DNA from: Paracoccaceae bacterium
GTDB taxonomy: Bacteria; Pseudomonadota; Alphaproteobacteria; Rhodobacterales; Rhodobacteraceae
Length of the DNA: 51,493 nt
Reading direction: 5' to 3'
NCBI GenBank assembly: GCA_014879735.1
Contig: JACSRN010000132.1
Location: 145,102-196,594 of the forward strand
Under the pieces are notes generated by a model. The model made no database searches and was not told the origin of the DNA. It saw only the letters and a list, made by a program, of their open reading frames with translations. The translations under genes were made by a program, and so were the position numbers. Shown here in pieces: positions 17,362 to 25,813 of this stretch (its first letter is position 1; each line of letters starts with the position of its first letter).

Positions 17362-18674
17362 ATCTGGGCTCCGTCCACTAGCACGCCGCGCAGGAGTGCG
17401 ATATCCAGCCGCGCCTGGGCGATCTGGTATTTCAGCGATGCATGGCCGCGCTTCATGGCAACCACGGCCTCGAACTGGTCGACAAGATCGATCAGACTGC
17501 GCCCGCCGGCGCGGTACTGCTCGGTGAAGAGGATGAGGTTCGCCTCCATTTCGGCGAGGATCTTTGCGTTCTGCGCCTGTTCTGCGTTCAGTTCGGCGAT
17601 CTCGCGGCCCAGCGCCACGATCCGGCGGTCGGCGTCACGGGCGGCCTCGTCGACCCTGCGGCGGGCGGCCTCCTCGGTCTCGGCCAGGGCCTTCATGTTG
17701 TCGCCACGCCCGAAGCCAAAGCCGTTGCCGTCCAGCTTCAGGCCGGCATCCAGCCCGCCGTCTCGTTCAAGCGAGGCCTTGGCACCTATTCCCAGGAACA
17801 GCCCGGCCCGGGCGACCCGGACCTCGGCCGCGGTGCGCGCGGCCTCGCCCCGGGCCAGCAGTACGGAAAGCGGCTGCGGCTGACCCTGGTCGGGTGGCAG
17901 ATCGGACAGGCCGGTGATGCCCTCCATCGGGCGTTTCGTCATTGCCGCCAGTTCCGCCCAGGCCGAGGCCGCGCCCTCGCGTTCCGAAGACAGCGTGGCC
18001 TGCATCTCGGCCTGTTTCTGGGTGATCACGCGATAGTCGGATCCGTCGGCCAGCCCGCCCTCGTGACGAATGCGCATGATGCGTTCGAAATCGGCCATGC
18101 GGACCAGTGCCGTGTCGGTGATCGCCGCAAGTTCGGTCGCGCGCCGCGCCTCGAGATAAAGCTTCAGCCCGTCATGCACCTGCTGGTTCAGTTCGGTCGC
18201 CAGCGAAACCGCTGCCACCTCGACATCGGCCGCCGCGAAATCGCGTTCCGCCCTGCGCCGGCCGTTGTCAAAGACGGTCTGGTCCAGCAGCATGCGCGCC
18301 GCCAGCTCGCCCAGCGAGGTAAGGCTGACATCCGGGCCGATGCTTGGCAGCCAGTTCTTCGACCGGGCCTTCGCGGTCAGACGCTTGACCCGCAGTTCCG
18401 ATTCCGCCGACGACGCGCCGGCGGTCATGATCGCCTCGGCCACCGTGGAAAAGGCGGTGCCCGGGGCAAGAATCGTTCGGCGCTGGCGCAGTTCCCCGAT
18501 CAGCGACGAAACGACCTGACCCTTGCCGTCCAGCACGGGCGCCCGGGCCGGGTCCGAGGCGGATTTCGACGCCTCGTCCCCGCCCATGCAGCCCGCCAGA
18601 AGGCAAGCCGAGGCCAGCGCCAGTACCGGGACGAACCGCCCGGCCCTGGCTTTTACGCGACAGGGGAACTTCAT
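17358..18674 (-). CDS. type I secretion outer-membrane channel lipoprotein (TolC type)
   Basis: A 438-aa TolC/OEP-family protein. The start at MKFPCRVKAR is set by GGAGG six bases upstream. A lipobox (LLAGCMGG, Cys about 29) marks it as a lipoprotein. The body is long amphipathic helices in two repeats, as in TolC barrels (ELRVKRLTAKARSKNWLPSIGPDVSL; LLDQTVFDNGRRRAERDFA). It lies 22 bases downstream of the adhesin gene and overlaps the ABC gene by four bases, so the three export parts and their substrate form one operon. Confidence 0.9.
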   Translation of the reverse strand: MKFPCRVKARAGRFVPVLALASACLLAGCMGGDEASKSASDPARAPVLDGKGQVVSSLIGELRQRRTILAPGTAFSTVAEAIMTAGASSAESELRVKRLTAKARSKNWLPSIGPDVSLTSLGELAARMLLDQTVFDNGRRRAERDFAAADVEVAAVSLATELNQQVHDGLKLYLEARRATELAAITDTALVRMADFERIMRIRHEGGLADGSDYRVITQKQAEMQATLSSEREGAASAWAELAAMTKRPMEGITGLSDLPPDQGQPQPLSVLLARGEAARTAAEVRVARAGLFLGIGAKASLERDGGLDAGLKLDGNGFGFGRGDNMKALAETEEAARRRVDEAARDADRRIVALGREIAELNAEQAQNAKILAEMEANLILFTEQYRAGGRSLIDLVDQFEAVVAMKRGHASLKYQIAQARLDIALLRGVLVDGAQM

Positions 18675-18696
18675 CACGGCCCTCCGGGACCCGATC

Positions 18697-21600
18697 TCAG
18701 ACGATCTGGGTCTGGATGTCCTCGTCGACCAGCACCGTTCCGGTGCCGAGGTGATAGACCTCGTAGGTATGGCCGTCGACCACGCGGGTGGTGCCGGTTG
18801 CCGTGGCATCGTCCAGCCGCACGCGATCGTCGGCATCGCCCTTGACCATCAGTTCCTTGTCGACGCCCGTCAGCGCGTTCAACTGCGCTGCGGTGATCGT
18901 CAGGTTCGCCTGGGGGGCGAAGGTCAGGTCAACCGAGGCGAAATCGAAATCGGCCAGCCCGGCACGATTCAGGTCGACCTCGACCGTCGTCGTGTTGTTG
19001 ACGATGGCCAGCGTCGCCGCGGCATTTCCGGCAGCATCGGTGCTGTCGATCACCAGATAGCTGCCATCTGCCACGCCACTGCCAAACAGGAACAATTCGC
19101 CGCCGGCAACGGGCGCCGTGCTGGTGATGGCGATATCGGTCTCGGTGCCGTTGGCGGCGATCTGATGGAAGGTGACGGTGCCGTCATCCACCTGCGCCAT
19201 GACGCCGCTGACCGCACCCGCATTGCGCAGGATATCGGTCAGGGCCGGCGCTTCGGGCGCCACGGTGTCGAAGGTGAAGCCCTCGCTCAGCGTGGCCACG
19301 TTGCCGGCCGGATCCGTGGCCGTCACGGTGGCGGTCGCCGTGCCAGTGCCCTCGGGCAACTGGCCCGCGCTGAAGGTCACGGCCCAGGTTCCTTCGGCAG
19401 TGGCGGTGGTCGACAGCGACGCGCCGTTCGACAGGGCCACGACCACGGTCGAAAGCGGCTCTACCGTGCCGGTCAGAGTGACGCCGGCCGTGGCCTCGGC
19501 CGCGTTGACGATCCCGTCGCCCGCGATCTCGCCCGTAACGTGGAAGTTGCGCACCACGGTGTCGATCTCGACCGTGCCGGAAACCGTCGCGACGTTGCCC
19601 ACCGCATCCGTTGCGGTGACGGTGATCGCGGCCGTGGTCTCGCCCGCCGGGATCTGGCTTGCGGGGATCACCGCCGACCAGCTGCCATCCGCGGCAACCG
19701 TGGCTGCGACCGCCGTTCCCGTGGCAAGGCGGACCATCACCGTCGAGCCCGGCTCGACCGAGCCGGTGACAGTCAGGCCCAGCGCGGCCTCGGTGGCGTT
19801 CAGCACGTCGTCCGCGCCGGTCGAGGTGGTATCGATGTCCAGCGGCACCACCTCGGTGTCGACATGGACCGACCGGGAGGCCGTGGCCGTATTGCCCGCC
19901 GCATCGGTGGCCGTGGCCGTTACCGTCGCATCATAGGTGCCCGCGGCATAGCTGCCGGCAGCCCAGGTCGCGCTCCAGACGCCGGCGGCACTGGCCGTCA
20001 CCGTCTGCGAGGCACCGGCGAAGGTGACGACGACGCTTGCCCCTGCCTCGGCGCGGCCGGTCAGCACCAGTGCACCGGCGTGTTCGGTGCCGTTCACGAT
20101 GTCGTCGCCACCGGCCTGGCCGGCATTGATCGAGACCGAGGTCTCGGTATCGACCTGAACGGCCCGGGTCGTGGTGGCCGAGTTGCCCGCGGCATCGGTC
20201 GAAACCACGGTTACGGTGCTGGAATAGCTGCCGGTCGTGACCTGCGCCGCGGAATAGGTCGCGCTCCAGGTGCCGTCGGCGGCGACCGTTGCCGGAAGCG
20301 TCACGCCATTCCACGTCACCTGAACGGTGGCACCCGCCTCGGCGGTGCCGGTCAGCACCACGCCCCCGGCCTGTTCGGTGGCATTCACCACATCATTGCC
20401 GGCGACGGCATTTACCGCAACCGCGGTGGTCGTATCGACGCGGAAGCTGTGGGTCTGGGTGTTCACATTGCCCGCAGCATCGGTCGAGGTCGCGCTGACG
20501 GTCGCGCTGTGCTCGCCCGCGGTGATCGACGAGGCGGCAAAGCTGGCGCTCCAGGTGCCATCGGCCGTGGCGGTCACGGTCTGGCTGATGCCGCCCACCG
20601 TGACGGTCAGCACGGCGCCGGCAACCGAGGTCCCGGTGATCTGGTAGCCGCCGCTTTCCGTCAGGTTCACCACATTGTCGGCGGTGACGGAATCGAAGGT
20701 GATCGGGTTGGCCACCGTATCGACGACCAGCGTGTCGGTGATCCGGGTGACGTTGCCATGGATGTCCGTCGCCGTCACGGTCATGCCGATCTGGTATTCG
20801 CCCGGCGGGATCTGGGTGGTCGGGAAGGTGACGGTCCAGGTCCCGGTGGTGGTGACGGTCGTAGTCTGGCTGTGGCCGTTGATGGTGACGACGATGGTCG
20901 CGCCCGGGTCATCGCTGACGCCCGAAATCGAGACGCCATCGGTATATTCGGTACCGTTCTCAACATCCTGCGTGCTCAGCGCGCCGGCGGTGATGTCCAC
21001 CGAAGGCGGCGTCAGGTCGATGATGAAGCCGGGACCATCCAGCGTGGTGGTGCCACTTTCATGGGTGAAGACCGCGGTCGATTCATAGGTGCCATCCGGC
21101 GGCAGGTCGGTGGGCGGGAAGGTGACGGACCAGATCCCGTCGGTGCCGATCGTGGTGGTCTGGACCTCTGGGCCGACGTTCACGGTCACGGTATCGCCCG
21201 GTTCGCCCGTGCCGCTGATCACCAGCGAGGGGTCGGTCGTATTGGTGGTGATGGTGCTGACGGTTTCGGGGTTGTCCACCGTCGGCGTCGCCGGACCATC
21301 GCCACCGCCGCCGCCGCCACTGCCGCCGGCAACCGCCGCGACAAGGCCGAGACCGGCCAGACCCGCACCCAGGCCGCCCAGGCCGACGAGACCGGGCAGG
21401 AAGGCGCCCATGGTCGCCTGGTCCTCGACGGCGCCGCCGGACATCGCCAGATCGTCAGCCGCGGCAAAGCGCAGGTCATCGATGGTCGAGAACTTGTCCC
21501 AGCCGCTTGCCTGGCCGTAAGAGGCGAACAGCGTCCCGTTCGACCCCGGCTGGAACTCGACCCCGATCACCTGCCCGTCCTGCGAGAGGTAAAGCTGGTT

Positions 21601-21837
21601 CGGTTCGCCCACAGAATTGAAATACCCGTCGAGGACGATCTGCCGCCCATCGATCAGCGTAATGACCAGATCGTCGCCCTTCTGGACATACGACACGACG
21701 CTGGCCTGCGAAAGGTTCAGCGAAATCTCGTCGCCGATACCCATCTTGATGAAATTGCTGCCCGTGGTTCCGGCAACGGAACCCTGCGCCACACCACCCG
21801 CAGAATTGCGGACGGCGAAATCAATCGCCTTGACCAT
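18697..21837 (-). CDS. BapA-like Ig-repeat surface adhesin, type I secretion substrate
   Basis: A 1046-aa acidic protein without a Sec signal. Residues 1-140 match the BapA-type N-terminal prefix domain, followed by a Gly/Ala/Leu linker (GLGGLGAGLAGLGLVAAVAGG plus a Gly run). About seven Ig-like repeats of roughly 95 residues follow, most with a DGTWSATF-like core and a TATDAAGN-like end strand. A divergent eighth unit leads to a C-terminus ending VLVDEDIQTQIV, the expected uncleaved secretion signal. There are no RTX nonapeptides, and I see no LapG-type TAAG/PAAG site. Likely role: adhesion or biofilm. It is short for the family. Confidence 0.9.
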   Translation of the reverse strand: MVKAIDFAVRNSAGGVAQGSVAGTTGSNFIKMGIGDEISLNLSQASVVSYVQKGDDLVITLIDGRQIVLDGYFNSVGEPNQLYLSQDGQVIGVEFQPGSNGTLFASYGQASGWDKFSTIDDLRFAAADDLAMSGGAVEDQATMGAFLPGLVGLGGLGAGLAGLGLVAAVAGGSGGGGGGDGPATPTVDNPETVSTITTNTTDPSLVISGTGEPGDTVTVNVGPEVQTTTIGTDGIWSVTFPPTDLPPDGTYESTAVFTHESGTTTLDGPGFIIDLTPPSVDITAGALSTQDVENGTEYTDGVSISGVSDDPGATIVVTINGHSQTTTVTTTGTWTVTFPTTQIPPGEYQIGMTVTATDIHGNVTRITDTLVVDTVANPITFDSVTADNVVNLTESGGYQITGTSVAGAVLTVTVGGISQTVTATADGTWSASFAASSITAGEHSATVSATSTDAAGNVNTQTHSFRVDTTTAVAVNAVAGNDVVNATEQAGGVVLTGTAEAGATVQVTWNGVTLPATVAADGTWSATYSAAQVTTGSYSSTVTVVSTDAAGNSATTTRAVQVDTETSVSINAGQAGGDDIVNGTEHAGALVLTGRAEAGASVVVTFAGASQTVTASAAGVWSATWAAGSYAAGTYDATVTATATDAAGNTATASRSVHVDTEVVPLDIDTTSTGADDVLNATEAALGLTVTGSVEPGSTVMVRLATGTAVAATVAADGSWSAVIPASQIPAGETTAAITVTATDAVGNVATVSGTVEIDTVVRNFHVTGEIAGDGIVNAAEATAGVTLTGTVEPLSTVVVALSNGASLSTTATAEGTWAVTFSAGQLPEGTGTATATVTATDPAGNVATLSEGFTFDTVAPEAPALTDILRNAGAVSGVMAQVDDGTVTFHQIAANGTETDIAITSTAPVAGGELFLFGSGVADGSYLVIDSTDAAGNAAATLAIVNNTTTVEVDLNRAGLADFDFASVDLTFAPQANLTITAAQLNALTGVDKELMVKGDADDRVRLDDATATGTTRVVDGHTYEVYHLGTGTVLVDEDIQTQIV

Positions 21838-22226
21838 AGTACTACTCCGCCTCGATACGCCGGATCTGTGCCCGGACTGTTTTCATGGGGATCTGATCCG
21901 CCCCCTATTGAACACTTTCATACCGAGGTTTCGCCGCAATTTCTAGTGGGTATGGGGCGACCTTGATGCAGGATACCCGATTTTCCCCCCTCGTTGCCGA
22001 CAGGACAGCGTTTCGCAGCGGTCGGCATGGGCGGGAAGCGGCGGGTGGGGGGACTACAGTTTGTGGCCTGCCGCCGGGGCTGTCGCAGGCTTCCGCTAGA
22101 TTTCGCTTGCCCTGGGCAATGCTGTCCCGGCGCACTGCCGGCGGATGCGGCCGTTAATCAATGTGGCAGGAAAGCCGCGGTCTCGGGGCGCCCGGGCCGA
22201 ACCCGGACACCCCGCAACATCTTGGG
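21838..22226. other. intergenic region between adhesin start and secB stop
   Basis: This 389-base stretch holds the upstream region of the adhesin gene (read leftward) and the downstream region of secB. A purine-rich GGCGGAG lies about nine bases before the adhesin ATG. I found no credible ORF with a ribosome binding site, no tRNA and no convincing terminator; the GC-rich CCGGG/CCCGG pair near 22185-22205 would give only a five-base stem. No clear -35/-10 pair was found for the adhesin. Confidence 0.5.
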
Positions 22227-22736
22227 TCAGTTTGCGGCGGGTGCGCCCTGGGTGGTCTGGGTGCGACGCTGCAGTTCCTGGCGGTAAAGCGCCACGAAAT
22301 CGACAGTGTCGAGGTTGAGAGGCGGGAAACCGCCATCGCGTGTCACATCCGAAACGATGCGACGCACGAAGGGGAACAGCAGGCGCGGGCATTCGATCAT
22401 CAGGAAGGGATGCATCTGCTCTTCGGGCACGCCGTCGATCAGAAAGGTGCCGCCATAGTCCAGTTCCATCAGGAACAGCGTCTCGCCGGCGTTGCGGTTC
22501 TTCGAGGTGATCTTGTATTTCGTGATCACCTCGTACTGATGATCCACCTGCCGCTTGCGCGCATCGAGGCTGACGGCGACCTGGATGTCGGGCTGGACCT
22601 CGCCGCTGATGCCCTTCTGCACCACGGCATTCTCAAAGCTCAGGTCCCGGATATACTGGGCAAGAACCTGAAAACGCACTTGGGGCGCGGCGGCGGCGGC
22701 ACCGCCGTTGCCGGCGGCCGGGGTTTCGTCGGACAT
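22227..22736 (-). CDS. secB: protein-export chaperone SecB
   Basis: A 169-aa cytosolic chaperone that keeps precursors unfolded and hands them to SecA. The start at MSDETPAAG is supported by AAGGAG nine bases upstream. Family landmarks are VLAQYIRDLSFEN, GETLFLMELDYGGTF, MHPFLMIECPRLLFPFVRRIVSDVTRDGGFPPLNLDTVDF and the C-terminal YRQELQRR. The length is typical for alphaproteobacteria. It is transcribed in the same direction as fxsA, 113 bases downstream. Confidence 0.97.
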   Translation of the reverse strand: MSDETPAAGNGGAAAAAPQVRFQVLAQYIRDLSFENAVVQKGISGEVQPDIQVAVSLDARKRQVDHQYEVITKYKITSKNRNAGETLFLMELDYGGTFLIDGVPEEQMHPFLMIECPRLLFPFVRRIVSDVTRDGGFPPLNLDTVDFVALYRQELQRRTQTTQGAPAAN

Positions 22737-22849
22737 GGCATTCTCCTTGCGGGGGGCCAGCGGCCGGTGGGGCGGCGGCCCGGTTTTCCTCGGCATCGTG
22801 CCTAGCAGAGGGACCGCCCGCGCTCAATGGTCAGCGGTGTGCACCGGGC

Positions 22850-23329
22850 TCAGTCGCCCGCACCGCCACCCGCGCCATCATCGGTCCAGCCAGAGCGCCC
22901 GCGCCGCGCCGAAGTCGGCACCTCGATCCATTCGCCATCGATGACATCGGCCGCATCGGCCCGCCGCATCCCGGCTTTGACGACGCGGACCCGGCGCAGC
23001 ACGGCGGCCGAAAGCATGTGCTGCACCGGCGGCAGCAGCAGGACAAGACCGATCGCATCGGTCAGAAAACCCGGCAGGATCAGCATCACCGCCGCCAGCG
23101 CGCGGAACAACGCCGAAACCGACGCGCCTTCGCGCAGGGTTACGCGCCCCGGTCCCTGCCGCAGCATCACCGCCCCCCGAGCCATCTCGGCGCGCAACAG
23201 TGCAACGCCGATCACGGCGCTGATCACCACCCAGGCCAGCGTGGGCCAGACGCCGATGCGCCCGCCGATGGCCACGAACAGGCCGATTTCCACCAGAGGC
23301 CAGGCCAGAAAGGCCAAGAGGCGCCACAT
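22850..23329 (-). CDS. fxsA: FxsA family membrane protein
   Basis: A 159-aa cytoplasmic membrane protein of the FxsA family, named for suppression of phage T7 exclusion when overexpressed in E. coli. The N-terminus (WRLLAFLAWPLVEIGLFVAIGGRIGVWPTLAWVV) and the central LPGFLTDAIGLVLLLPPVQ block are diagnostic; about three membrane segments are visible. The tail is charged and Gly-rich. The start at 23329 has AGGAGAATACAGGA upstream. It is divergent from the Tim44-like gene, with a strong hairpin in the shared leader region. Confidence 0.9.
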   Translation of the reverse strand: MWRLLAFLAWPLVEIGLFVAIGGRIGVWPTLAWVVISAVIGVALLRAEMARGAVMLRQGPGRVTLREGASVSALFRALAAVMLILPGFLTDAIGLVLLLPPVQHMLSAAVLRRVRVVKAGMRRADAADVIDGEWIEVPTSARRGRSGWTDDGAGGGAGD

Positions 23330-23352
23330 TCCTGTATTCTCCTTTCGTCGAA

Positions 23353-23381
23353 GGGGGTGGCATGGTTTACTTGCCACCCCC
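23353..23381. promoter_or_regulatory. 10-bp perfect hairpin in the fxsA/Tim44 divergent region
   Basis: GGGGGTGGCA (23353-23362) and TGCCACCCCC (23372-23381) pair perfectly around a 9-base loop. It lies 24-52 bases upstream of fxsA, so it could be an RNA hairpin in the fxsA leader or a DNA operator. It also covers TTGCCA (23371-23376), a candidate -35 with TAGGAT (23393-23398) at 16-base spacing for the Tim44-like gene. A second hairpin (CCCGGC/GCCGGG, 23408-23423) follows on that gene's leader. Confidence 0.5.
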
Positions 23382-23446
23382 GCACACCTACATAGGATGG
23401 CAAAGGTCCCGGCCCAAGCCGGGTTTCGACTTTGACAGGATGTCCG

Positions 23447-24109
23447 ATGAGCTCGTCTCTGATCCAACTTCTCGTGCTGGCCGGGATCGCCATTTTCCTG
23501 ATCCTGAAGCTGCGCTCGGTCCTTGGCACGCGCGACGGGTTTGAAAAGCCGCCCGTGCCGGTCGAGGATCTGCGGCCACAGCCCACGCGCCGCGAGTTCG
23601 AAGTGATCGAGGGCGGACCCGATCGCGACATCATCGATCATGTGCCCGAGGGCAGTTCCTCGGCACTGGCCCTGGCCGAGATGAAGCGGGCCGAGCCGAC
23701 ATTTGCGGTGACGCCCTTCCTGCAAGGCGCGCGCCAGGCCTATGAGATGATCCTGATGGCTTTCGAGAAGGGCGAACTTGACCGCATACGTTCGTTCCTG
23801 TCCGACGAGGTCGAGGCAAGCTTTGCCGAGGTCATCGACCAGCGCGAGCGCGACGGGCTGACCATCGAGGCGAATTTCGTCGGGCTGAAGGAAATGGCGC
23901 TGGACGAGGCGACCTTCGACCGTGCTTCGGGCATGGGCGAGATCACCGTCCGCTTCGTGGGCGAACTGACCTCGGTCGTGCGCAACAAGGCGGGCACCAT
24001 CATCGAGGGTGATACCAAGTCGATCAAGCGCCAGCGCGACGTCTGGACCTTCGCCCGCAAGATGGGCGCGGCCGATCCGAACTGGCAACTGGTCGCCACC
24101 GGCGACTGA
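23447..24109 (+). CDS. Tim44-like domain protein
   Basis: A 220-aa protein with one N-terminal membrane helix (LIQLLVLAGIAIFLILKL), a linker, and a C-terminal Tim44-like domain (FLQGARQAYEMILMAFEKGELDRIRSFLSDEV ... EITVRFVGELTSVVRNKAG ... VWTFARKMGAADPNWQLVATG). Alphaproteobacterial homologues (TimA) are related to the mitochondrial import motor anchor Tim44. I chose MSSSLIQ as the start, since it begins just before the helix. It precedes mltA by nine bases and likely shares its transcript. Confidence 0.9.
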   Translation: MSSSLIQLLVLAGIAIFLILKLRSVLGTRDGFEKPPVPVEDLRPQPTRREFEVIEGGPDRDIIDHVPEGSSSALALAEMKRAEPTFAVTPFLQGARQAYEMILMAFEKGELDRIRSFLSDEVEASFAEVIDQRERDGLTIEANFVGLKEMALDEATFDRASGMGEITVRFVGELTSVVRNKAGTIIEGDTKSIKRQRDVWTFARKMGAADPNWQLVATGD

Positions 24110-24118
24110 TTCCGTGCG

Positions 24119-25168
24119 ATGGCGTGGCATTCCGGTCTTGCCCGCAGTCTTGTCCGCAGTCTTGCCCTTGCGCTGGCAACGCTGATGTCGATGCTGCCCG
24201 CTTCTGCGCAGGTTCTGGATTTCGAGGCGCTGGAGGGATGGGCCGAAGGCGGCCAGGCCGAGGCGCTGGCGGCATTCCTTGTCACCTGCGACCGGCTTGA
24301 TGCACCGGACTGGCGGCCGATCTGCGCCCTTGCGGCCGATGTTCCGCAGGACGATGCCTCGGCCCGTGCCTTTTTCGAGCTTCTGTTCCGCCCGGTGATG
24401 GTCGGAGAGCCGCCGGCGCTGTTCACCGGCTATTACGAGCCCGAGCTTGACGGATCGCCCGTCCGCACTCCCCGCTTTGCCTGGCCGATCTATGCACCGC
24501 CGCCCGAGTTGCAGAGCGGCGGGGTCTACCTGTCGCGCGCCAGCATCGAGGGCGGTGCCCTGCGCGGACGCGGGCTAGAGATTGCCTGGCTTGACGATCC
24601 GGTCGAAGTGTTCTTCCTGCATATTCAGGGCTCTGGTCGGATCAGGATGACCGATGGGTCAGTCCTTCGCGTCGGCTATGCCGCCAAGAACGGCCATCCC
24701 TACCGCTCGGTCGGGAAGGAACTGGTGCGGCGCGGCATCTTCACCATCCACGAGGTTTCCGCCCAAGTCATTGCCAGTTGGGTCCGCCGCAATCCGGCGT
24801 CGGGGGCAGAGATCCTGAATCACAACCCGTCCTACGTTTTCTTTCGCCGCCTGCCGGACCTGCCCGCCGACAAGGGGCCGCTGGGCGCGATGGGCCGGTC
24901 GATCACGCCCCTGCGCTCGGTCGCCATCGATCCGGCGCATACGCCGCTGGGCGCGCCGGTCTGGATCGAGAAGGACGGCAATGTCCCGCTGCGGCGGCTG
25001 ATGGTGGCGCAGGATACCGGCGGCGCGATCAAGGGACCGCAGCGGGCCGACATCTTCTACGGCTCGGGGGCGGCGGCGGGAGAGGCGGCGGGCACGGTAA
25101 AGGACGGCGGACGGATGGTGCTGCTTCTGCCCATCGATCGCGCCTATGCCATGCTGACCGAAGACTGA
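24119..25168 (+). CDS. mltA: membrane-bound lytic murein transglycosylase A (MltA)
   Basis: A 349-aa exported transglycosylase that cleaves peptidoglycan to 1,6-anhydromuropeptides. The signal peptide (LARSLVRSLALALATLMSMLPASAQ) has no lipobox Cys, so it is probably periplasmic. The MltA domain contains FTGYYEPELDGSP, VEVFFLHIQGSGRI and the 3D-type end MVAQDTGGAIKGPQRADIFYGSG, whose ADIFYG Asp aligns with the E. coli catalytic Asp. The signal-peptide codons contain three copies of a 12-base repeat. The stop overlaps the next start by one base. Confidence 0.93.
   Translation: MAWHSGLARSLVRSLALALATLMSMLPASAQVLDFEALEGWAEGGQAEALAAFLVTCDRLDAPDWRPICALAADVPQDDASARAFFELLFRPVMVGEPPALFTGYYEPELDGSPVRTPRFAWPIYAPPPELQSGGVYLSRASIEGGALRGRGLEIAWLDDPVEVFFLHIQGSGRIRMTDGSVLRVGYAAKNGHPYRSVGKELVRRGIFTIHEVSAQVIASWVRRNPASGAEILNHNPSYVFFRRLPDLPADKGPLGAMGRSITPLRSVAIDPAHTPLGAPVWIEKDGNVPLRRLMVAQDTGGAIKGPQRADIFYGSGAAAGEAAGTVKDGGRMVLLLPIDRAYAMLTED
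24135..24170 (+). repeat. three 12-base tandem repeats in the mltA signal peptide
   Basis: Units begin at 24135, 24147 and 24159 (GTCTTGCCCGCA, GTCTTGTCCGCA, GTCTTGCCCTTG). The period is a multiple of three, so copy-number change would lengthen or shorten the signal-peptide hydrophobic core by four residues without a frameshift. Confidence 0.7.
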
Positions 25169-25758
25169 TGGCCCGCCGCCGGACCCTTCGCCCCGATGAA
25201 CTGGAGCTCTGGCAGGCCGTCGCCCGGACCGCGCGTCCGCTGCATGCCGGCCGCAGCCTTCTGTCCCGGTCGGAGGACTCTGCCGCAACGGAAGTGCCTG
25301 CCGCTGCGATGGAAGAGGTGAAGCATTCCGCCCGCCCGGCCCTGCCGCATTTCCGCCTGGGCGAAAAGATGTCCCTGGCCCGCGGGCACGATCTGGCGCC
25401 GACGCTGGCGCAGGCCCCGCTGCGGATGGATGCCAAGACCCATGGCCGGATGACACGCGGCAAGCTGGTACCCGACGCACGGATCGACCTGCATGGGATG
25501 ACGCTGGCCGAGGCACATCCCGAACTGATCCGCTTTCTGCTGAATGCGCAGGAAGACGGGCTGCGGTTGGTTCTGGTGATCACCGGCAAGGGGCGCGCGA
25601 TGCACGACCCGATCCCGCGCCCGACGGGCGCGCTGCGCCATCAGGTGCCGCACTGGTTGCGCCTGCCGCCGCTGTCGCATGCCGTATTGCAGGTGGCCGA
25701 GGCGCATCTGAAACACGGCGGTGCCGGGGCCTTCTACGTCTATCTGCGCCGGCGCTGA
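25168..25758 (+). CDS. Smr/MutS2-domain protein
   Basis: A 196-aa protein. The N-terminal half is low-complexity and Ala/Arg-rich; the C-terminal Smr domain (about 100-196) carries DLHGMTLAEA and the LVLVITGKGR loop, then LRHQVPHWLRLPPLSHAVL and the family end HGGAGAFYVYLRRR. Smr domains are nucleases or nucleic-acid binders. The start overlaps the mltA stop by one base (TGATG), so it ends the Tim44-mltA-smr run. Confidence 0.92.
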   Translation: MARRRTLRPDELELWQAVARTARPLHAGRSLLSRSEDSAATEVPAAAMEEVKHSARPALPHFRLGEKMSLARGHDLAPTLAQAPLRMDAKTHGRMTRGKLVPDARIDLHGMTLAEAHPELIRFLLNAQEDGLRLVLVITGKGRAMHDPIPRPTGALRHQVPHWLRLPPLSHAVLQVAEAHLKHGGAGAFYVYLRRR

Positions 25759-25771
25759 AATCCGGGCGAAA

Positions 25772-25790
25772 GCCTTGCCGCGGCAAAGGC
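25772..25790. terminator. possible hairpin terminator between smr and the LysR gene
   Basis: GCCTTGCC and GGCAAAGGC flank a GC centre and pair with one bulged A, between two convergent genes. No T-run follows on either strand, so termination is only suggested by position. Confidence 0.35.
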
Positions 25791-25813
25791 CCTGGTTCCT
25801 TGGCAGATTGCGC

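Noticed and set aside
15016-17883. Plus-strand ORF of 955 codons opposite the ABC transporter
   Set aside because: Antisense shadow of the ABC and TolC-like genes, with Gln/His/Arg-rich sequence and no domain.
18697-21837. LapG-type periplasmic cleavage site in the adhesin
   Set aside because: No TAAG or PAAG in the N-terminal 200 residues, so a LapD/LapG release mechanism is not supported.
18523-21966. Plus-strand ORF of 1147 codons opposite the adhesin gene
   Set aside because: It is antisense to a clear Ig-repeat protein; its Arg/Gly/His-rich sequence simply mirrors the repetitive GC-rich adhesin codons, and there is no ribosome site.
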